A DNA stretch of 64,000 nucleotides from Leptolyngbya sp. NIES-3755 (GTDB lineage: Bacteria > Cyanobacteriota > Cyanobacteriia > Leptolyngbyales > Leptolyngbyaceae). A model generated the notes under the pieces. It did not search any database and was not told the DNA's origin. It saw only the letters and a program-made list of their open reading frames with translations. The stretch's first letter is position 1, and every line of letters starts with the position of its first letter. The translations under genes and the position numbers were made by a program. Shown piece by piece: positions 37,520 through 47,571 of this stretch. The stretch covers positions 1,559,030 to 1,623,029 of the forward strand of contig AP017308.1 in assembly GCA_001548435.1 (NCBI GenBank), read 5' to 3'.

Positions 37520-39325
37520 ATGCGTGACTTTCTTAAACAAACCCTGGCGACTCTGTTAGCACTGTTCATTTTTCTGGGTGTCAGTGTTGGCGGGCTTCTG
37601 CTGCTCTTGATTTCGATTTCGATCATGGCATCCCGCGACTCGGCTCCGACCGTTCGAGATAAGTCGGTCTTAGTCTTTGATCTGTCACAAACGATCGGCG
37701 ATGCTCCGAGCAGTGCCAGCACTCGTGACGTTTTGAATGATGCACTGGTCGGAAGTCGTCCGAATACGTTGACCTTGCGATCGGTCTTAACTTCGATCGA
37801 TGAAGCTGCAAAAGATAACCGGATTGTCGGAATCTACCTCAAAGGTGGAACTGGAAATAGTACAGGTTACGCCACATTGCGGGAAGTTCGTCAGGCGTTA
37901 GAGCGCTTCAAAACGAGTGGAAAGCGGATTGTGGCTTACGACGTGGATTGGCAGGAACGCGAATATTATTTAGCATCGATCGCAGATACGATCGCGGTTA
38001 ATCCGATCGGCGGTTTGGAACTGAATGGCTTAAGTTCTGAAGGTCTGTTTTTTGCCCGTGCGCTTCAGCGGTTTGGCATTGGGGTGCAAGTGACACGAGT
38101 GGGGCGGTTCAAATCTGCGGTAGAACCCTTTTTACAAAATCGCCGGAGTGCTGCCGATCGAGAACAAACTCGCAGACTACTCGGAGATATTTGGACGGAT
38201 TTTCTCAGTACCACGGGTAAATCGAGAAATCTAACTCCGAAGCAACTCCAAGCGATCGCGGATCGATCGGGACAGTTAGAGCCAGACGATGCAATTAAAG
38301 AGAAATTAGTCGATCGCACTGCTTACACCGATGAAGTGATTGCAGATTTGAAGAAGCTCACCGGAGAAGATGACGAGACCAAATCATTTCGGCAAATCAA
38401 TCTCAGCACCTATTCACGAGTTGCAAACGATCGCAATGACTCTAGAACGAGCAGAAATAAAATTGCGATCGTCTACGCCGAAGGTGAAATTGTCAATGGT
38501 CAAGGAGGTGCGGGACAGATTGGCGGAGACCGTTTAGCAAGACAGCTTCGGGAACTGCGACTAGATGAAGATGTGAAAGCCGTTGTCCTGAGAGTCAATA
38601 CACCGGGTGGAAGTGCTACAGCTTCGGATATTATTCAGCGCGAAGTGATTTTAACAAACAAAGAAAAACCTGTAATTGTATCGATGGGTAATGTTGCAGC
38701 ATCAGGCGGCTATTGGATTTCAACCTATGCGAGTCAGATTTTTGCAGAACCCACCACGATTACAGGCTCGATCGGGGTATTCGGTCGAATTCTCAATGTT
38801 CAACAGATTGCAAATCAGAATGGCGTTACTTGGGATGTCGTGAAAACGGGGAGATTTGCGGATAGTCAAACCGTTTCCCGTCCGAAAACTCCTGAAGAAC
38901 TCAAGATTATTCAAGCATCCGTCGATCGGATTTACGATCAATTCCTGACCAAAGTGGCAAACTCCCGCAAGCTAGAGAAATCCAGAGTCGCGGAAATTGC
39001 TCAAGGTCGCGTCTGGTCAGGTGCTCAAGCAAAATCGATCGGGTTAGTCGATGAACTGGGTGGATTGGAAGCAGCGATTCGATCGGCAGCAGAGAAGGCA
39101 AATCTTGGCGACAATTGGCAGATTGATGAATACCCACGACCTCGATCGTTTGAGGAACGACTAATTGAAACGCTAACGGGTGCAGTCGTGGGCGAATCTA
39201 AACCTGCGATCGATCCTCTTACGAGCGAGATGAAAAAGGTGCAGGCTCAGATTGAGAGCTTAAAAGCAATGAACGATCCGAAAGATGTCTATCTGCGATT
39301 ACCGTTCGATTTGTCGATTCGTTAA
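37520..39325 (+). CDS. sppA: Signal peptide peptidase SppA, 67-kDa type
   Basis: A 601-residue membrane serine protease that degrades cleaved signal peptides. The N-terminal membrane anchor is residues ~10-38. Two tandem S49 domains follow: the catalytic Lys is in RFKSAVEPF (~196) of the first, and the catalytic Ser is in AASGGYWIS (~394) of the second. In cyanobacteria SppA has also been linked to phycobilisome degradation and acclimation. The last 4 bp overlap the convergent small gene. Confidence 0.94.
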   Translation: MRDFLKQTLATLLALFIFLGVSVGGLLLLLISISIMASRDSAPTVRDKSVLVFDLSQTIGDAPSSASTRDVLNDALVGSRPNTLTLRSVLTSIDEAAKDNRIVGIYLKGGTGNSTGYATLREVRQALERFKTSGKRIVAYDVDWQEREYYLASIADTIAVNPIGGLELNGLSSEGLFFARALQRFGIGVQVTRVGRFKSAVEPFLQNRRSAADREQTRRLLGDIWTDFLSTTGKSRNLTPKQLQAIADRSGQLEPDDAIKEKLVDRTAYTDEVIADLKKLTGEDDETKSFRQINLSTYSRVANDRNDSRTSRNKIAIVYAEGEIVNGQGGAGQIGGDRLARQLRELRLDEDVKAVVLRVNTPGGSATASDIIQREVILTNKEKPVIVSMGNVAASGGYWISTYASQIFAEPTTITGSIGVFGRILNVQQIANQNGVTWDVVKTGRFADSQTVSRPKTPEELKIIQASVDRIYDQFLTKVANSRKLEKSRVAEIAQGRVWSGAQAKSIGLVDELGGLEAAIRSAAEKANLGDNWQIDEYPRPRSFEERLIETLTGAVVGESKPAIDPLTSEMKKVQAQIESLKAMNDPKDVYLRLPFDLSIR

Positions 39326-39543
39326 TCACCGCGAGACTTTGATTGATAGTGCAAGAACCACCAAAGTTCTAGACCGATTAAACCGAGTCCGCCGATCGTC
39401 ACGATCGCTTTATTCACAAGCGGCTGTTCAATCCGTTGAAAAGGTTCAGTTTGTGCTGTCTTATGTGACGATTGAGCGATCGCGCTTGATGCTCCAGATA
39501 AAAGTCCTAAACTCGCAATTCCACTAATGATGAATCGTTTCAT
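39322..39543 (-). CDS. Small membrane protein downstream of copA
   Basis: A 73-residue protein with a signal-like N-terminus ([24 protein letters not shown]) and a C-terminal hydrophobic segment ([19 protein letters not shown], ~46-64) followed by a basic end. Its ATG lies 20 bp inside the end of copA, so it is translated with it. The second hydrophobic segment resembles the N-terminal anchor of small cyanobacterial cupredoxin-like proteins, which would make this a remnant or a metal-related accessory peptide; that is inference. Confidence 0.65.
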   Translation of the reverse strand: MKRFIISGIASLGLLSGASSAIAQSSHKTAQTEPFQRIEQPLVNKAIVTIGGLGLIGLELWWFLHYQSKSRGD

Positions 39544-41797
39544 ATTCCAAATCCCTTTTTTCTTTTGGTTGAAAATTGCGAAGTCTAAGGGCATTCGTCA
39601 CAACGGAGACTGAACTAAATGCCATCGCTGCTCCAGCAATCATCGGACTGAGTAACCAGCCAAAAAATGGATAAAGAATGCCTGCCGCGATCGGGATTCC
39701 TGCAATGTTGTAGATGAATGCGAAAAACAGATTTTGCCGAATGTTCCGAATGGTGGCTCGACTGAGTTGAATGGCTGTCACAATGCTGTGTAAGTCACCA
39801 GAAATTAGCGTAATATCACTGGCTGCGATCGCAATATCGGTTCCGGTTCCGATCGCCATTCCCACATCCGCTTGCGCCAGTGCAGGTGCATCATTGATGC
39901 CATCTCCGACCATTGCAACTCTCTTTCCTTCACGCTGAAGAGCTTCAATGGTTGCTGCTTTTTGCTCTGGGCGAACTTCTGCAAAGACTCGGTGAATGTT
40001 CACTTCCTGTGCAATCACTTCAGCCGTTCGCTGATTGTCTCCGGTTAGCATCACGACTTCTAATCCCATGTTTTGCAAGGCTCGAATCGCGGTGATTGAA
40101 GAAGGTTTAACGGCATCTGCAATTCCCATGATCGCTTCTGCTTTACCGTCGATTGCAATCCAGATCGCAGTTTTACCGAAGGACTGAAGTTGCTCCCATT
40201 GTGGCTGAAGTGCGATCGTATCAATGTTCAACTCACTCATCCAGCGATGTGTTCCGATTTGAATTCGCTGATTTGCAATGTAGCCCTGAACACCGCTGCC
40301 AGTCATTGCTTCAAAGTCTTGAACATTCGTAAGATTCGCGCCTTGAGCTTGAGCATATTGGACGATCGCTTCTGCTAATGGATGTTCAGAATTTCGCTCG
40401 ATCGAGGCTGCTAAACTCAACAAATTCATCTCATATTGATGTCCTCGAACGGTGGTGAACTCTGTCACTGTCGGTTTGCCTTGAGTGATGGTTCCAGTTT
40501 TATCTAATACGATCGTTTGTAATTTGTGTGCAAGTTCTAAGCTTGCAGCATCTTTGATCAAAATTCCATGTTCTGCACCTTTACCTGTTCCAACCATGAT
40601 CGATGTGGGAGTTGCTAAACCTAATGCACAAGGGCAAGCAATGATTAACACACTCACCGTCGTAATCAAGGCTAGGGTTATGTTTCCGATCAGGTTGTAC
40701 CAGAGAATGAAAGTCGCGATCGCAATTGCCATCACAACCGGAACAAACCAGCCTGTGACTTGATCTGCCAAACGTTGAATCGGTGCTTTAGAGCCTTGAG
40801 CTTGCTGTACCAGTTTGACAATTTGTGCAAGAAACATTTCTTTCCCCACTCTTGTCGCCCGAAATTTGAAGCTACCCGTTTTATTCAACGTTGCTCCAAT
40901 CACTTCATCGCCCGCTTGTTTCGTCACAGGCAAACTTTCACCCGTGACCATCGCTTGATCGATCGTCGATCGACCTTCAATAATTTCTCCATCAACCGGA
41001 ATTTTTTCACCCGGTCGCACCAGAATTACATCTCCGACAATTACTTGAGCGATCGATAAATCTATCTCTTGCCCTCGACGAATCACTCGTGCAGTCCGCG
41101 CCTGCAATCCAATCAACTTCCGAATTGCTTCTGAGGTCTGTCCCTTTGCTCGATACTCTAACAATCGACCCAGTAACAACAGTGCAATAATCACAGTTGC
41201 CGCTTCAAAGTAAACCTCTGGAGATAGTCCCTGATTGATAAACCATTGCGGAAAGAAGGTCGGAAACAACGAATAGAGATAAGCTGCTCCAGTTCCGATC
41301 GCGACTAACGTATCCATTGTTGCGGTATGACGCTTTAGAGATTTCCAAGCATTGACGAAAAAGGATGCACCACACCCGAACAACACTGGAGTTGCTAACA
41401 CCCATTGAGAAATAGGATGATGCAGCCACATGGGAAGCCAGGGAATCGAAAGCCCAGTCATTGCGGGAATAGAACCAACAATGAGAGCGATCGCAATTCC
41501 CGACGCGATCGCAACTTTACGACGCAGCTTTTGATATTTTTTGGTGCGTTCTTGTCGATCGTCTTCCCCTGCGAGAACATCTTCTTGCATCGGTTGAGCC
41601 GCATATCCCGCTGCATCGACCGCTTGCTGAATCTGAGCAATGTTCGTTTTTCGGGCATCATACGCGATCAATGCTTGCTCTGCCCCAAAATTCACATTGC
41701 ACTCATTCACGCCCTCGACTGCCCGGATTGCCTTTTCAACGTTTTTGGCGCAGGCAGCACAACTCATCCCTTCCAATTTTAAAGTTGCAGTTTCCAT
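39524..41797 (-). CDS. copA: Copper-exporting P1B-type ATPase
   Basis: A 757-residue heavy-metal ATPase. The N-terminal HMA domain has GMSCAAC (Cys 13 and 16). The membrane CPC motif ([13 protein letters not shown]) is at ~387, the phosphorylation motif [13 protein letters not shown] at ~430, HP in SEHPLAEAI at ~475, and [10 protein letters not shown] at ~635. The CPC motif with a GMSCAAC domain indicates Cu(I). Cyanobacteria have plasma-membrane (CtaA) and thylakoid (PacS) versions that supply plastocyanin; this sequence alone does not say which. A MerR-type promoter lies just upstream. Confidence 0.93.
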   Translation of the reverse strand: METATLKLEGMSCAACAKNVEKAIRAVEGVNECNVNFGAEQALIAYDARKTNIAQIQQAVDAAGYAAQPMQEDVLAGEDDRQERTKKYQKLRRKVAIASGIAIALIVGSIPAMTGLSIPWLPMWLHHPISQWVLATPVLFGCGASFFVNAWKSLKRHTATMDTLVAIGTGAAYLYSLFPTFFPQWFINQGLSPEVYFEAATVIIALLLLGRLLEYRAKGQTSEAIRKLIGLQARTARVIRRGQEIDLSIAQVIVGDVILVRPGEKIPVDGEIIEGRSTIDQAMVTGESLPVTKQAGDEVIGATLNKTGSFKFRATRVGKEMFLAQIVKLVQQAQGSKAPIQRLADQVTGWFVPVVMAIAIATFILWYNLIGNITLALITTVSVLIIACPCALGLATPTSIMVGTGKGAEHGILIKDAASLELAHKLQTIVLDKTGTITQGKPTVTEFTTVRGHQYEMNLLSLAASIERNSEHPLAEAIVQYAQAQGANLTNVQDFEAMTGSGVQGYIANQRIQIGTHRWMSELNIDTIALQPQWEQLQSFGKTAIWIAIDGKAEAIMGIADAVKPSSITAIRALQNMGLEVVMLTGDNQRTAEVIAQEVNIHRVFAEVRPEQKAATIEALQREGKRVAMVGDGINDAPALAQADVGMAIGTGTDIAIAASDITLISGDLHSIVTAIQLSRATIRNIRQNLFFAFIYNIAGIPIAAGILYPFFGWLLSPMIAGAAMAFSSVSVVTNALRLRNFQPKEKRDLEYETIHH

Positions 41798-41834
41798 CGC
41801 ACATTTGTGCCCTCTCCTGAATCAATCTATGCTC

Positions 41835-41866
41835 ATTCTGGAGTCTCTAGTCCGGTGGAGAGTCAA
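41835..41866 (-). promoter_or_regulatory. MerR-type copA promoter with 20-bp spacer and dyad
   Basis: On the minus strand TTGACT (41866-41861) and CAGAAT (41840-41835) are separated by 20 bp instead of 17. The spacer region contains a dyad at 41843-41864 (outer CTCT/AGAG, inner CCGG). The overlong spacer with an internal dyad is the hallmark of MerR-family metal promoters. It ends 38 bp before the copA start codon. Confidence 0.7.
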
Positions 41867-41883
41867 GGGAATTTTGAGAGATT

Positions 41884-42720
41884 CTACAAAAACGTCGATC
41901 GCAGTTCTTGAGTTTTCATTAACATTGCTTCCAATCCTTTCCAATCTTCCTGCTCAATCAATTCAATGATTTGATCGATTTCTTTTCGGTACGAATGCAG
42001 CGATCGTAGAACTTCCGCACGATTATACTGTGCCATCATCAGTCCCAATTCAGGATTGCCGCCACCGACTCGACTCGTATCCCGAAATCCAGAACTAGCA
42101 AGCATTTGAGCGAGTTTTAATACTGTCGAATCCGACTCGCTTAAACAAGCAGAAATCAAACTCGCACTGACCATTACAGGTAAATGAGAAATCCAGGCAA
42201 CGGCTCGATCGTGATCTTCGGGTTGGCAATGGAATAATTTCACCTGTAGCGGGCGTAACAGCGACTCAATTCGATCGATCGCATCTCCAGGCGTTTCATT
42301 CGTTGGAGTTAGCACATACGGATTTCCTGCAAATAATCCGTGGATCGCGGCTTCAATTCCACTTTCTGCGGTTCCTGCCATTGGATGACCGCCGACGAAG
42401 TTTTTCCATTTAGGCGAAATATTTTTGACGATCGATGCTTTAACTGAGCCAACATCGGTTAAAACGGTGTCTGAAGCGATACACGAAATCAATTGTTCAA
42501 CCGTAGGAACCAGATGCACGATCGGAGTACAGACAAAAATCACATCCGTATCAGCCAGCAGCGACAAATCGGTATCGGCTGCATCCACCGCACCACGAGC
42601 GATCGCGACTTCGCAGGTTCGAGATTTGCGGCTGACTCCCAGAACGGTATGACCTTGCGATCGCAAATCCAAACCGAGCGATCCGCCAATCAATCCCAAT
42701 CCCACGATTCCGATTTGCAT
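41884..42720 (-). CDS. tyrA: Prephenate/arogenate dehydrogenase
   Basis: A 278-residue TyrA enzyme for tyrosine synthesis. The Rossmann motif is IGIVGLGLIGGSLGLDLR at the N-terminus. VTDVGSVK-type sequence (here LTDVGSVKASI) is at ~92, the catalytic GGHPMAGTAESGIEAA at ~112, and the HDRAVAWISHLP segment at ~168. Cyanobacterial enzymes usually use arogenate with NADP, but the sequence cannot confirm this. There is no ACT domain. Confidence 0.93.
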   Translation of the reverse strand: MQIGIVGLGLIGGSLGLDLRSQGHTVLGVSRKSRTCEVAIARGAVDAADTDLSLLADTDVIFVCTPIVHLVPTVEQLISCIASDTVLTDVGSVKASIVKNISPKWKNFVGGHPMAGTAESGIEAAIHGLFAGNPYVLTPTNETPGDAIDRIESLLRPLQVKLFHCQPEDHDRAVAWISHLPVMVSASLISACLSESDSTVLKLAQMLASSGFRDTSRVGGGNPELGLMMAQYNRAEVLRSLHSYRKEIDQIIELIEQEDWKGLEAMLMKTQELRSTFL

Positions 42721-42813
42721 CGCCCTTCTCCCAACGTTCTACAGGGTAATTCTGATCTACATCTGGGTACGTTAGCGCTAAATTCACCCGAATTTTTTTA
42801 GGACATTGGACGA

Positions 42814-44307
42814 ATGAACGTTGAGGAACTGCTCGAACAATATGCTGCTGATCTCCGAGAATTTTCGGGGATAAACCTCAGCGGCGTGAGTCTGCCAGGG
42901 GTGAATTTAAGTCGATCGACGTTTCTCAATGCCAATTTTAACGCCGCTAAGTTGACGAGCGCAGATTTTAGTCACTCGATTTGCCCGTCCGCAAATTTTC
43001 ATGGAGCGAATTTGACGCTGGCAGATTTTAGCCATACTGATCTTCAAGGTGCAGATTTGAGCAAGGCTGAACTGACTCGTACCGATTTTAGTGGGGCGAA
43101 TTTGCAGGAGGCGAATTTGAGTTATGCGGATCTGCGCGACTCGAAACTCCGCTGTGTCAATCTCGATCGAGCGAATTTGAGTCGAGCCGATTTGAGATAC
43201 GCCAAACTGATTTCTGCAAATTTACAGCGAACGAATTTCACCAGTAGCGATCTGAGCAGCACAGATTTGTCTGGGGCAGATTTACGTCATGCGGAACTGA
43301 GACAGGCAACTTTGAATCGAGCCAATCTACAGGGCGCAAATTTACAGGGCGCGAATCTGAGATGGGCGGATTTGAGCGGGGCGAATCTGAGATGGGCGGA
43401 TTTGACCGGAGCAAAACTGAGTGGGGCGAACTTGACGGGAGCCGATTTGAGTCATGCAACGCTGTTAGATGCCACATTGGTGCATGTCGATTTAACTCGA
43501 TCGAATCTCGCTTACGTGGATTGGAGAGGAGCAGATCTTAGCGGTTCTAATCTCACAGGGGCAAAACTTCATGCTGTTTCACCGTTTGGCATTAAAACCG
43601 ATGAAACAACCTGCCGCTGGATCGATCTAAGTCAGAACGGCGATCAGAGCCAAATCTATCAATTCTTCACAGACGATCCGAGCGAATATTTTCACTCCAC
43701 TCCGCCAACGGTTGCCATTGTGATTGACGATCGCTTAACTCCAGATGCTCATTGCGCGTTAGCAGTTGCCTATCAACACTTTGCCCGACAAGGAAAAGCG
43801 GTCGCCCCTCCCCAGATTGAAATTCACAAGCGACGAACAATTTTGAGATTTGAACTCGATCGCAATGAAGATCTTTTCTGGACAGCATTTATCGCAATTT
43901 TGCCGTTTTCGGATGCGACACTCACCCAAAAAGCGCTGATTAATCTGCTGCAATCGATTTCTGCCAGCGATGTCCCAAATGAGTTGCAGCTTCTCCGATC
44001 GCTTGTCACTTCTCTCAATCAATCCATTCAGAAATTAGATACAACGAAACTTTTACAAGTGATTCCGGTTGCGATTCAGAAAATCCGATTTTTTCAGGCT
44101 CCAACCCGATCGACATTATTAAACTCAGCGAATCGTGCGATCGCAATCTACGACAATCCGCAATTTGGCAAGCGTCGGATCAAATATTCGGAAACAGAAG
44201 AAGAATTCGCCTTTTTGATCCAGCCGACGCAGTTTGTACCGCCGACTCAGAAAGAAGCGATCGAGTTTCTTCAAAGCTTTCACACACAAAAAAACTGCCC
44301 ACGATGA
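42814..44307 (+). CDS. Pentapeptide-repeat protein with C-terminal unknown domain
   Basis: A 497-residue protein. Residues ~17-255 are a long run of pentapeptide repeats of the A(D/N)LSG type, expected to form a right-handed quadrilateral beta-helix. The C-terminal ~230 residues have no repeats (starting near ETTCRWIDLS) and include SPPTVAIVIDDRLTPDAHCALAVAY and a low-homology alpha/beta part also seen in other cyanobacterial pentapeptide proteins. Function unknown; it is cytoplasmic, with no signal peptide. Its stop codon lies within a hairpin serving the convergent regulator gene. Confidence 0.88.
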   Translation: MNVEELLEQYAADLREFSGINLSGVSLPGVNLSRSTFLNANFNAAKLTSADFSHSICPSANFHGANLTLADFSHTDLQGADLSKAELTRTDFSGANLQEANLSYADLRDSKLRCVNLDRANLSRADLRYAKLISANLQRTNFTSSDLSSTDLSGADLRHAELRQATLNRANLQGANLQGANLRWADLSGANLRWADLTGAKLSGANLTGADLSHATLLDATLVHVDLTRSNLAYVDWRGADLSGSNLTGAKLHAVSPFGIKTDETTCRWIDLSQNGDQSQIYQFFTDDPSEYFHSTPPTVAIVIDDRLTPDAHCALAVAYQHFARQGKAVAPPQIEIHKRRTILRFELDRNEDLFWTAFIAILPFSDATLTQKALINLLQSISASDVPNELQLLRSLVTSLNQSIQKLDTTKLLQVIPVAIQKIRFFQAPTRSTLLNSANRAIAIYDNPQFGKRRIKYSETEEEFAFLIQPTQFVPPTQKEAIEFLQSFHTQKNCPR

Positions 44308-44327
44308 ATCAGTGTCATCATGAGCAG
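44288..44327 (-). terminator. Terminator of the OmpR-type regulator gene
   Basis: Read on the minus strand, a 13-position stem (CTGCTCATGATGA pairing with TCATCGTGGGCAG, two mismatches) is followed by TTTTTTT. It overlaps the last codons and stop of the pentapeptide-repeat gene on the plus strand and lies ~210 bp past the regulator stop codon. Confidence 0.65.
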
Positions 44328-44534
44328 ATTAGGAACTTCGGTACAGTTCTCCACGCTCGATTCGTCTTATGTGCTTGAATCGTTTGTGTTTCCCTTTCCC
44401 AGCGACCGAAGCTCTTGCGCCATTTGAACGCAAAGAGATTTCCCAGATTTCTCTACAAATTAGAGTAGGGGTTTGGAGTGGAAATGTGGGGTAGAAATCG
44501 GGCAGAAATCGGGTAGATATATCGCAGGGTAGAT

Positions 44535-45218
44535 TTACTTGTGCTGTTTCAAGCGATATCCGACACCGTGAACGGTTTCAATAAAGTTTTCAGGTGCACC
44601 GACAGATCGTAATTTCTGCCGCAATCCCTTGATGTGAGACTTGACCGTTTCTTCAGTCGGCGGATCTTGAAGCGACCAAATCCGATCGATAATGCTCGAT
44701 CGGCTCAAAATTCGCCGTCCACTGGTCACGAGCAATTCTAACAGCGCATATTCTTTGGGAGTGAGTTGGACAAATTCACCTGTGTAGGTCACATCATGCG
44801 ATCCCGGATCGATCTGCAACTCGCCCCAAGTCATCACCGTGGGAGTATTCAAAGTGCCTCGTCTCAAGAGTGCACGAATTCTTGCCATCAGTTCTTCTAG
44901 GTCAAAAGGTTTCACCATATAATCATCGGCTCCCGCATCGAGTCCGAGGATTTTATCTGCAACCGTATCTCGTGCAGTCAACATCAGAACAGGAGTCGTT
45001 CCGTTATTTGGCTCGGTTCTCAGCCGTTTGCATAAGCTAATTCCATCAAGTTTTGGCAGCGTCACATCTAATACAATTAAATCGTAGGAAAGTGTCGATA
45101 TCCAATTCCAAGCGGACTCGCCATCTTTTACCACATCGACGGAATAAGCACGATCGCTTAATGCTTCTGTCAAAATTTCTGCGAGATGAAGGTCATCTTC
45201 TACGACTAGAACACGCAT
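44535..45218 (-). CDS. OmpR/PhoB-family response regulator
   Basis: A 227-residue two-component regulator. The receiver domain has the acidic pocket (VVEDDLHL), phospho-acceptor Asp in LIVLDVTLPKLDG (~51), Thr in MLTARD (~80) and Lys in YMVKPFD (~103). The C-terminal winged helix spans ~128-225 with VKSHIKGLRQKL and ETVHGVGYRLK. It is divergent from a histidine kinase gene (starts 106 bp apart), its probable partner. Confidence 0.92.
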   Translation of the reverse strand: MRVLVVEDDLHLAEILTEALSDRAYSVDVVKDGESAWNWISTLSYDLIVLDVTLPKLDGISLCKRLRTEPNNGTTPVLMLTARDTVADKILGLDAGADDYMVKPFDLEELMARIRALLRRGTLNTPTVMTWGELQIDPGSHDVTYTGEFVQLTPKEYALLELLVTSGRRILSRSSIIDRIWSLQDPPTEETVKSHIKGLRQKLRSVGAPENFIETVHGVGYRLKQHK

Positions 45219-45324
45219 AAGAAACAGTAAGCTAGGTCGATCGCTACTTTAATACATTGGCGTGAGATCGTTAATTTTTACTTCTAATCTCTTTACTCTA
45301 TTGTGACTGCTTGAAAATCGAAAC

Positions 45325-46752
45325 ATGGCTTTTCTAAACGCTCCAGAACGAAATTGGTTAGCTGCCGGGTTCGCATGTTTAATTGCGCTGCTTTGTATTA
45401 GTAGTGCCATTTCTTACCAAAATGTGAATCAAATCACAGAAAGCAGTTATAAATCTCAACAAACCTACGAAATTATTAAAGGTTTAGATGATGTCTTTGT
45501 AGAAATGACGATCGCAGAATCGGCAAGGCGCGGCTATATCTATTTAGGCAATAGTAACGAACTTGATCGCTATCGATTAGCCGTGAATGAGATTCCGTAT
45601 CAGTTCAATCAATTGAAGGAGCATTTTCAACCGAATTCTCAAGAGCTACAGAAGCTTTCTCAAATTGAAGCATTGGTTTCACAGAGGATTAAGCTGTTGG
45701 AGCGATCGCTAATCCTTCATGAAAAGAACGCTTCAACTTCAAAATATCAAGAATCAATCACCAATCAGAGTATTGAATTACGTCAAAAGATTCAGCTCGC
45801 GATCGCTGATTTAGAGCAACAACAACAAGCCAAACTAAGTCAATCTATTGAAGCAACCAAGAGAAGCATTCATGAACGAAAAGCGATTGAAATGCAGCTT
45901 ATCTTCTCTGGCTTTGTTGTGATTGTCGTCTGTTTTATTGCACTGTACGATCAAATTGTGCAAAGACAAAATGCGGAAACACTTCAACATAAGCTATCCC
46001 AGCAAAAAGAAATCAGTGATCTAAAGTTGCGATTTTTTTCGATGGTTTCTCATGAGTTTCGGACTCCGCTCAGCGTTATTTTGGGATCAGTTCAACTGTT
46101 AATTGAGGCGAATTCGAGATGGGGAGAAGAACGGAGATTGAAAAACCTCGATCGTATTCAATCCGCTGCACAATCAATGAAGCAACTTTTCACGGATGTG
46201 CTAACTCTAACAAGGGCAGAAAGTGGGAAGTTAGAATGTAATCCAGAGACGATCGATTTAGAGTCTTTCTGTCTGAATTTGATTGAAGATCTTGAAGTTT
46301 CTATACATGCAACTCATCCGATTCAATTTGAAACCCAAGATAAATATACTTATGCTTATTTAGATGAAAAGTTGCTCTATTCAGTTCTCAGTAATTTGCT
46401 TGGAAATGCCATTAAGTATTCTGCTCAAGGCAGCCCGATATTATTAAAGCTAGACGGAACCAACGATCGAGTTCGATTCCAAGTCCAAGATCAAGGCATT
46501 GGGATTTCGGCAGAAGATCAAGCAAAACTATTTGAACCCTTTTATCGAGGGCAAAATTCAACTTATGCAACAGGAACTGGGTTAGGATTAGCGGTTGTGA
46601 AGAAGTGCCTTGAATTGCAGGGAGGAACAATCTCGATCGAGAGTCAACCTGATCGAGGCACGATCGTCACTATTGAATTAATGCGACACACTCCGATTTT
46701 GGCGGTTCAGCGATCGCTATCCAAACACAACCGTTCGGTTGCCATAAACTAG
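45325..46752 (+). CDS. Sensor histidine kinase with CHASE3-like sensor
   Basis: A 475-residue membrane kinase. Transmembrane segments are at ~12-30 and ~193-213. Between them lies a helical ~160-residue domain (NQITESSYKSQQTYEIIKGLDDVFVEM, RRGYIYLG) of CHASE3 type. HisKA has the phospho-His in MVSHEFRTPLSVI (~243). The ATPase domain shows NLLGNAIKYSA (N box), DQGIGISAEDQ (G1), EPFYRG (F) and GTGLGLAV (G2). There is no HAMP domain. The C-terminal 36 bp overlap the convergent purU gene. The signal is unknown. Confidence 0.92.
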   Translation: MAFLNAPERNWLAAGFACLIALLCISSAISYQNVNQITESSYKSQQTYEIIKGLDDVFVEMTIAESARRGYIYLGNSNELDRYRLAVNEIPYQFNQLKEHFQPNSQELQKLSQIEALVSQRIKLLERSLILHEKNASTSKYQESITNQSIELRQKIQLAIADLEQQQQAKLSQSIEATKRSIHERKAIEMQLIFSGFVVIVVCFIALYDQIVQRQNAETLQHKLSQQKEISDLKLRFFSMVSHEFRTPLSVILGSVQLLIEANSRWGEERRLKNLDRIQSAAQSMKQLFTDVLTLTRAESGKLECNPETIDLESFCLNLIEDLEVSIHATHPIQFETQDKYTYAYLDEKLLYSVLSNLLGNAIKYSAQGSPILLKLDGTNDRVRFQVQDQGIGISAEDQAKLFEPFYRGQNSTYATGTGLGLAVVKKCLELQGGTISIESQPDRGTIVTIELMRHTPILAVQRSLSKHNRSVAIN

Positions 46753-47571
46753 CACTCGATTTTCTAAGTGCAATCTCACTGCTCTTGCTAATACGATTCG
46801 CTCTAAATCTTTTCCTTTGCGAATCAAATCTTTCACATCATCTCGATGACTCACCCGCACCACATCCTGTTCAATAATTGGACCTTCATCTAGATCCTCA
46901 GTCACGTAGTGCGCGGTTGCTCCAATGATTTTCACGCCGCGTTCAAAGGCTCTCTGATAAGGATTCGCTCCCGCAAAGGCAGGCAGAAACGAGTGATGAA
47001 TATTGATCACATTGGGGAATTTGTTAACAAAATCTCCGCTTAAAACCTGCATATATTTTGCTAGGATTACTAAGTCAATTTGATGCTTCTCAAGAATTTC
47101 TAATTGCTTTGCTTCTTGTTCCAATTTCGTTTCTTTTGTGATTGGAATGTGATGAAAATCAATGCCGAATTGATCTGCGATCGCTTTCAATTCTGGGTGA
47201 TTGCTCATGATGACCGGAATTTCTGCTTTGAATTCTCCCGATCGCTGCCTCCAGATCAAATCATATAAACAATGATCTTGTTTGCTCACCCAAACTGCAA
47301 TTCGAGGCACAGTATCCGAAAAATGCAACTGCCACCGAGCATTCAAGGGAGTTGCAATTGCTTGAAATGCGGGTTCAATCACATCACGTGGCAAATGGAA
47401 CCCTTCAAGCTGCCATTCAATCCGATTCAAAAACAATCCGGCAGAAAAATCAGTATGCTGATCAGCGTGAATGATATTGCCACCATTTGAATAGATGAAG
47501 TTGGCAATTTTTGCGACTAAACCTTTTTGATCAGGGCAAGAAATTAAAAGCGTTGCAGTTGGAGTACTCAT
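46717..47571 (-). CDS. purU: Formyltetrahydrofolate deformylase
   Basis: A 284-residue enzyme that hydrolyses 10-formyl-THF to THF and formate. The N-terminal ACT domain (ATLLISCPDQKGLVAKIANFIYSNGGNI) is followed by a formyltransferase-fold catalytic domain. Catalytic residues lie in INIHHSFLPAFAGANPY, GATAHYVTEDLDEGPIIEQD. The length is normal. The start overlaps the upstream DUF4340 gene stop by 4 bp (ATGA), so the two are translationally coupled. Confidence 0.95.
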   Translation of the reverse strand: MSTPTATLLISCPDQKGLVAKIANFIYSNGGNIIHADQHTDFSAGLFLNRIEWQLEGFHLPRDVIEPAFQAIATPLNARWQLHFSDTVPRIAVWVSKQDHCLYDLIWRQRSGEFKAEIPVIMSNHPELKAIADQFGIDFHHIPITKETKLEQEAKQLEILEKHQIDLVILAKYMQVLSGDFVNKFPNVINIHHSFLPAFAGANPYQRAFERGVKIIGATAHYVTEDLDEGPIIEQDVVRVSHRDDVKDLIRKGKDLERIVLARAVRLHLENRVLVYGNRTVVFG

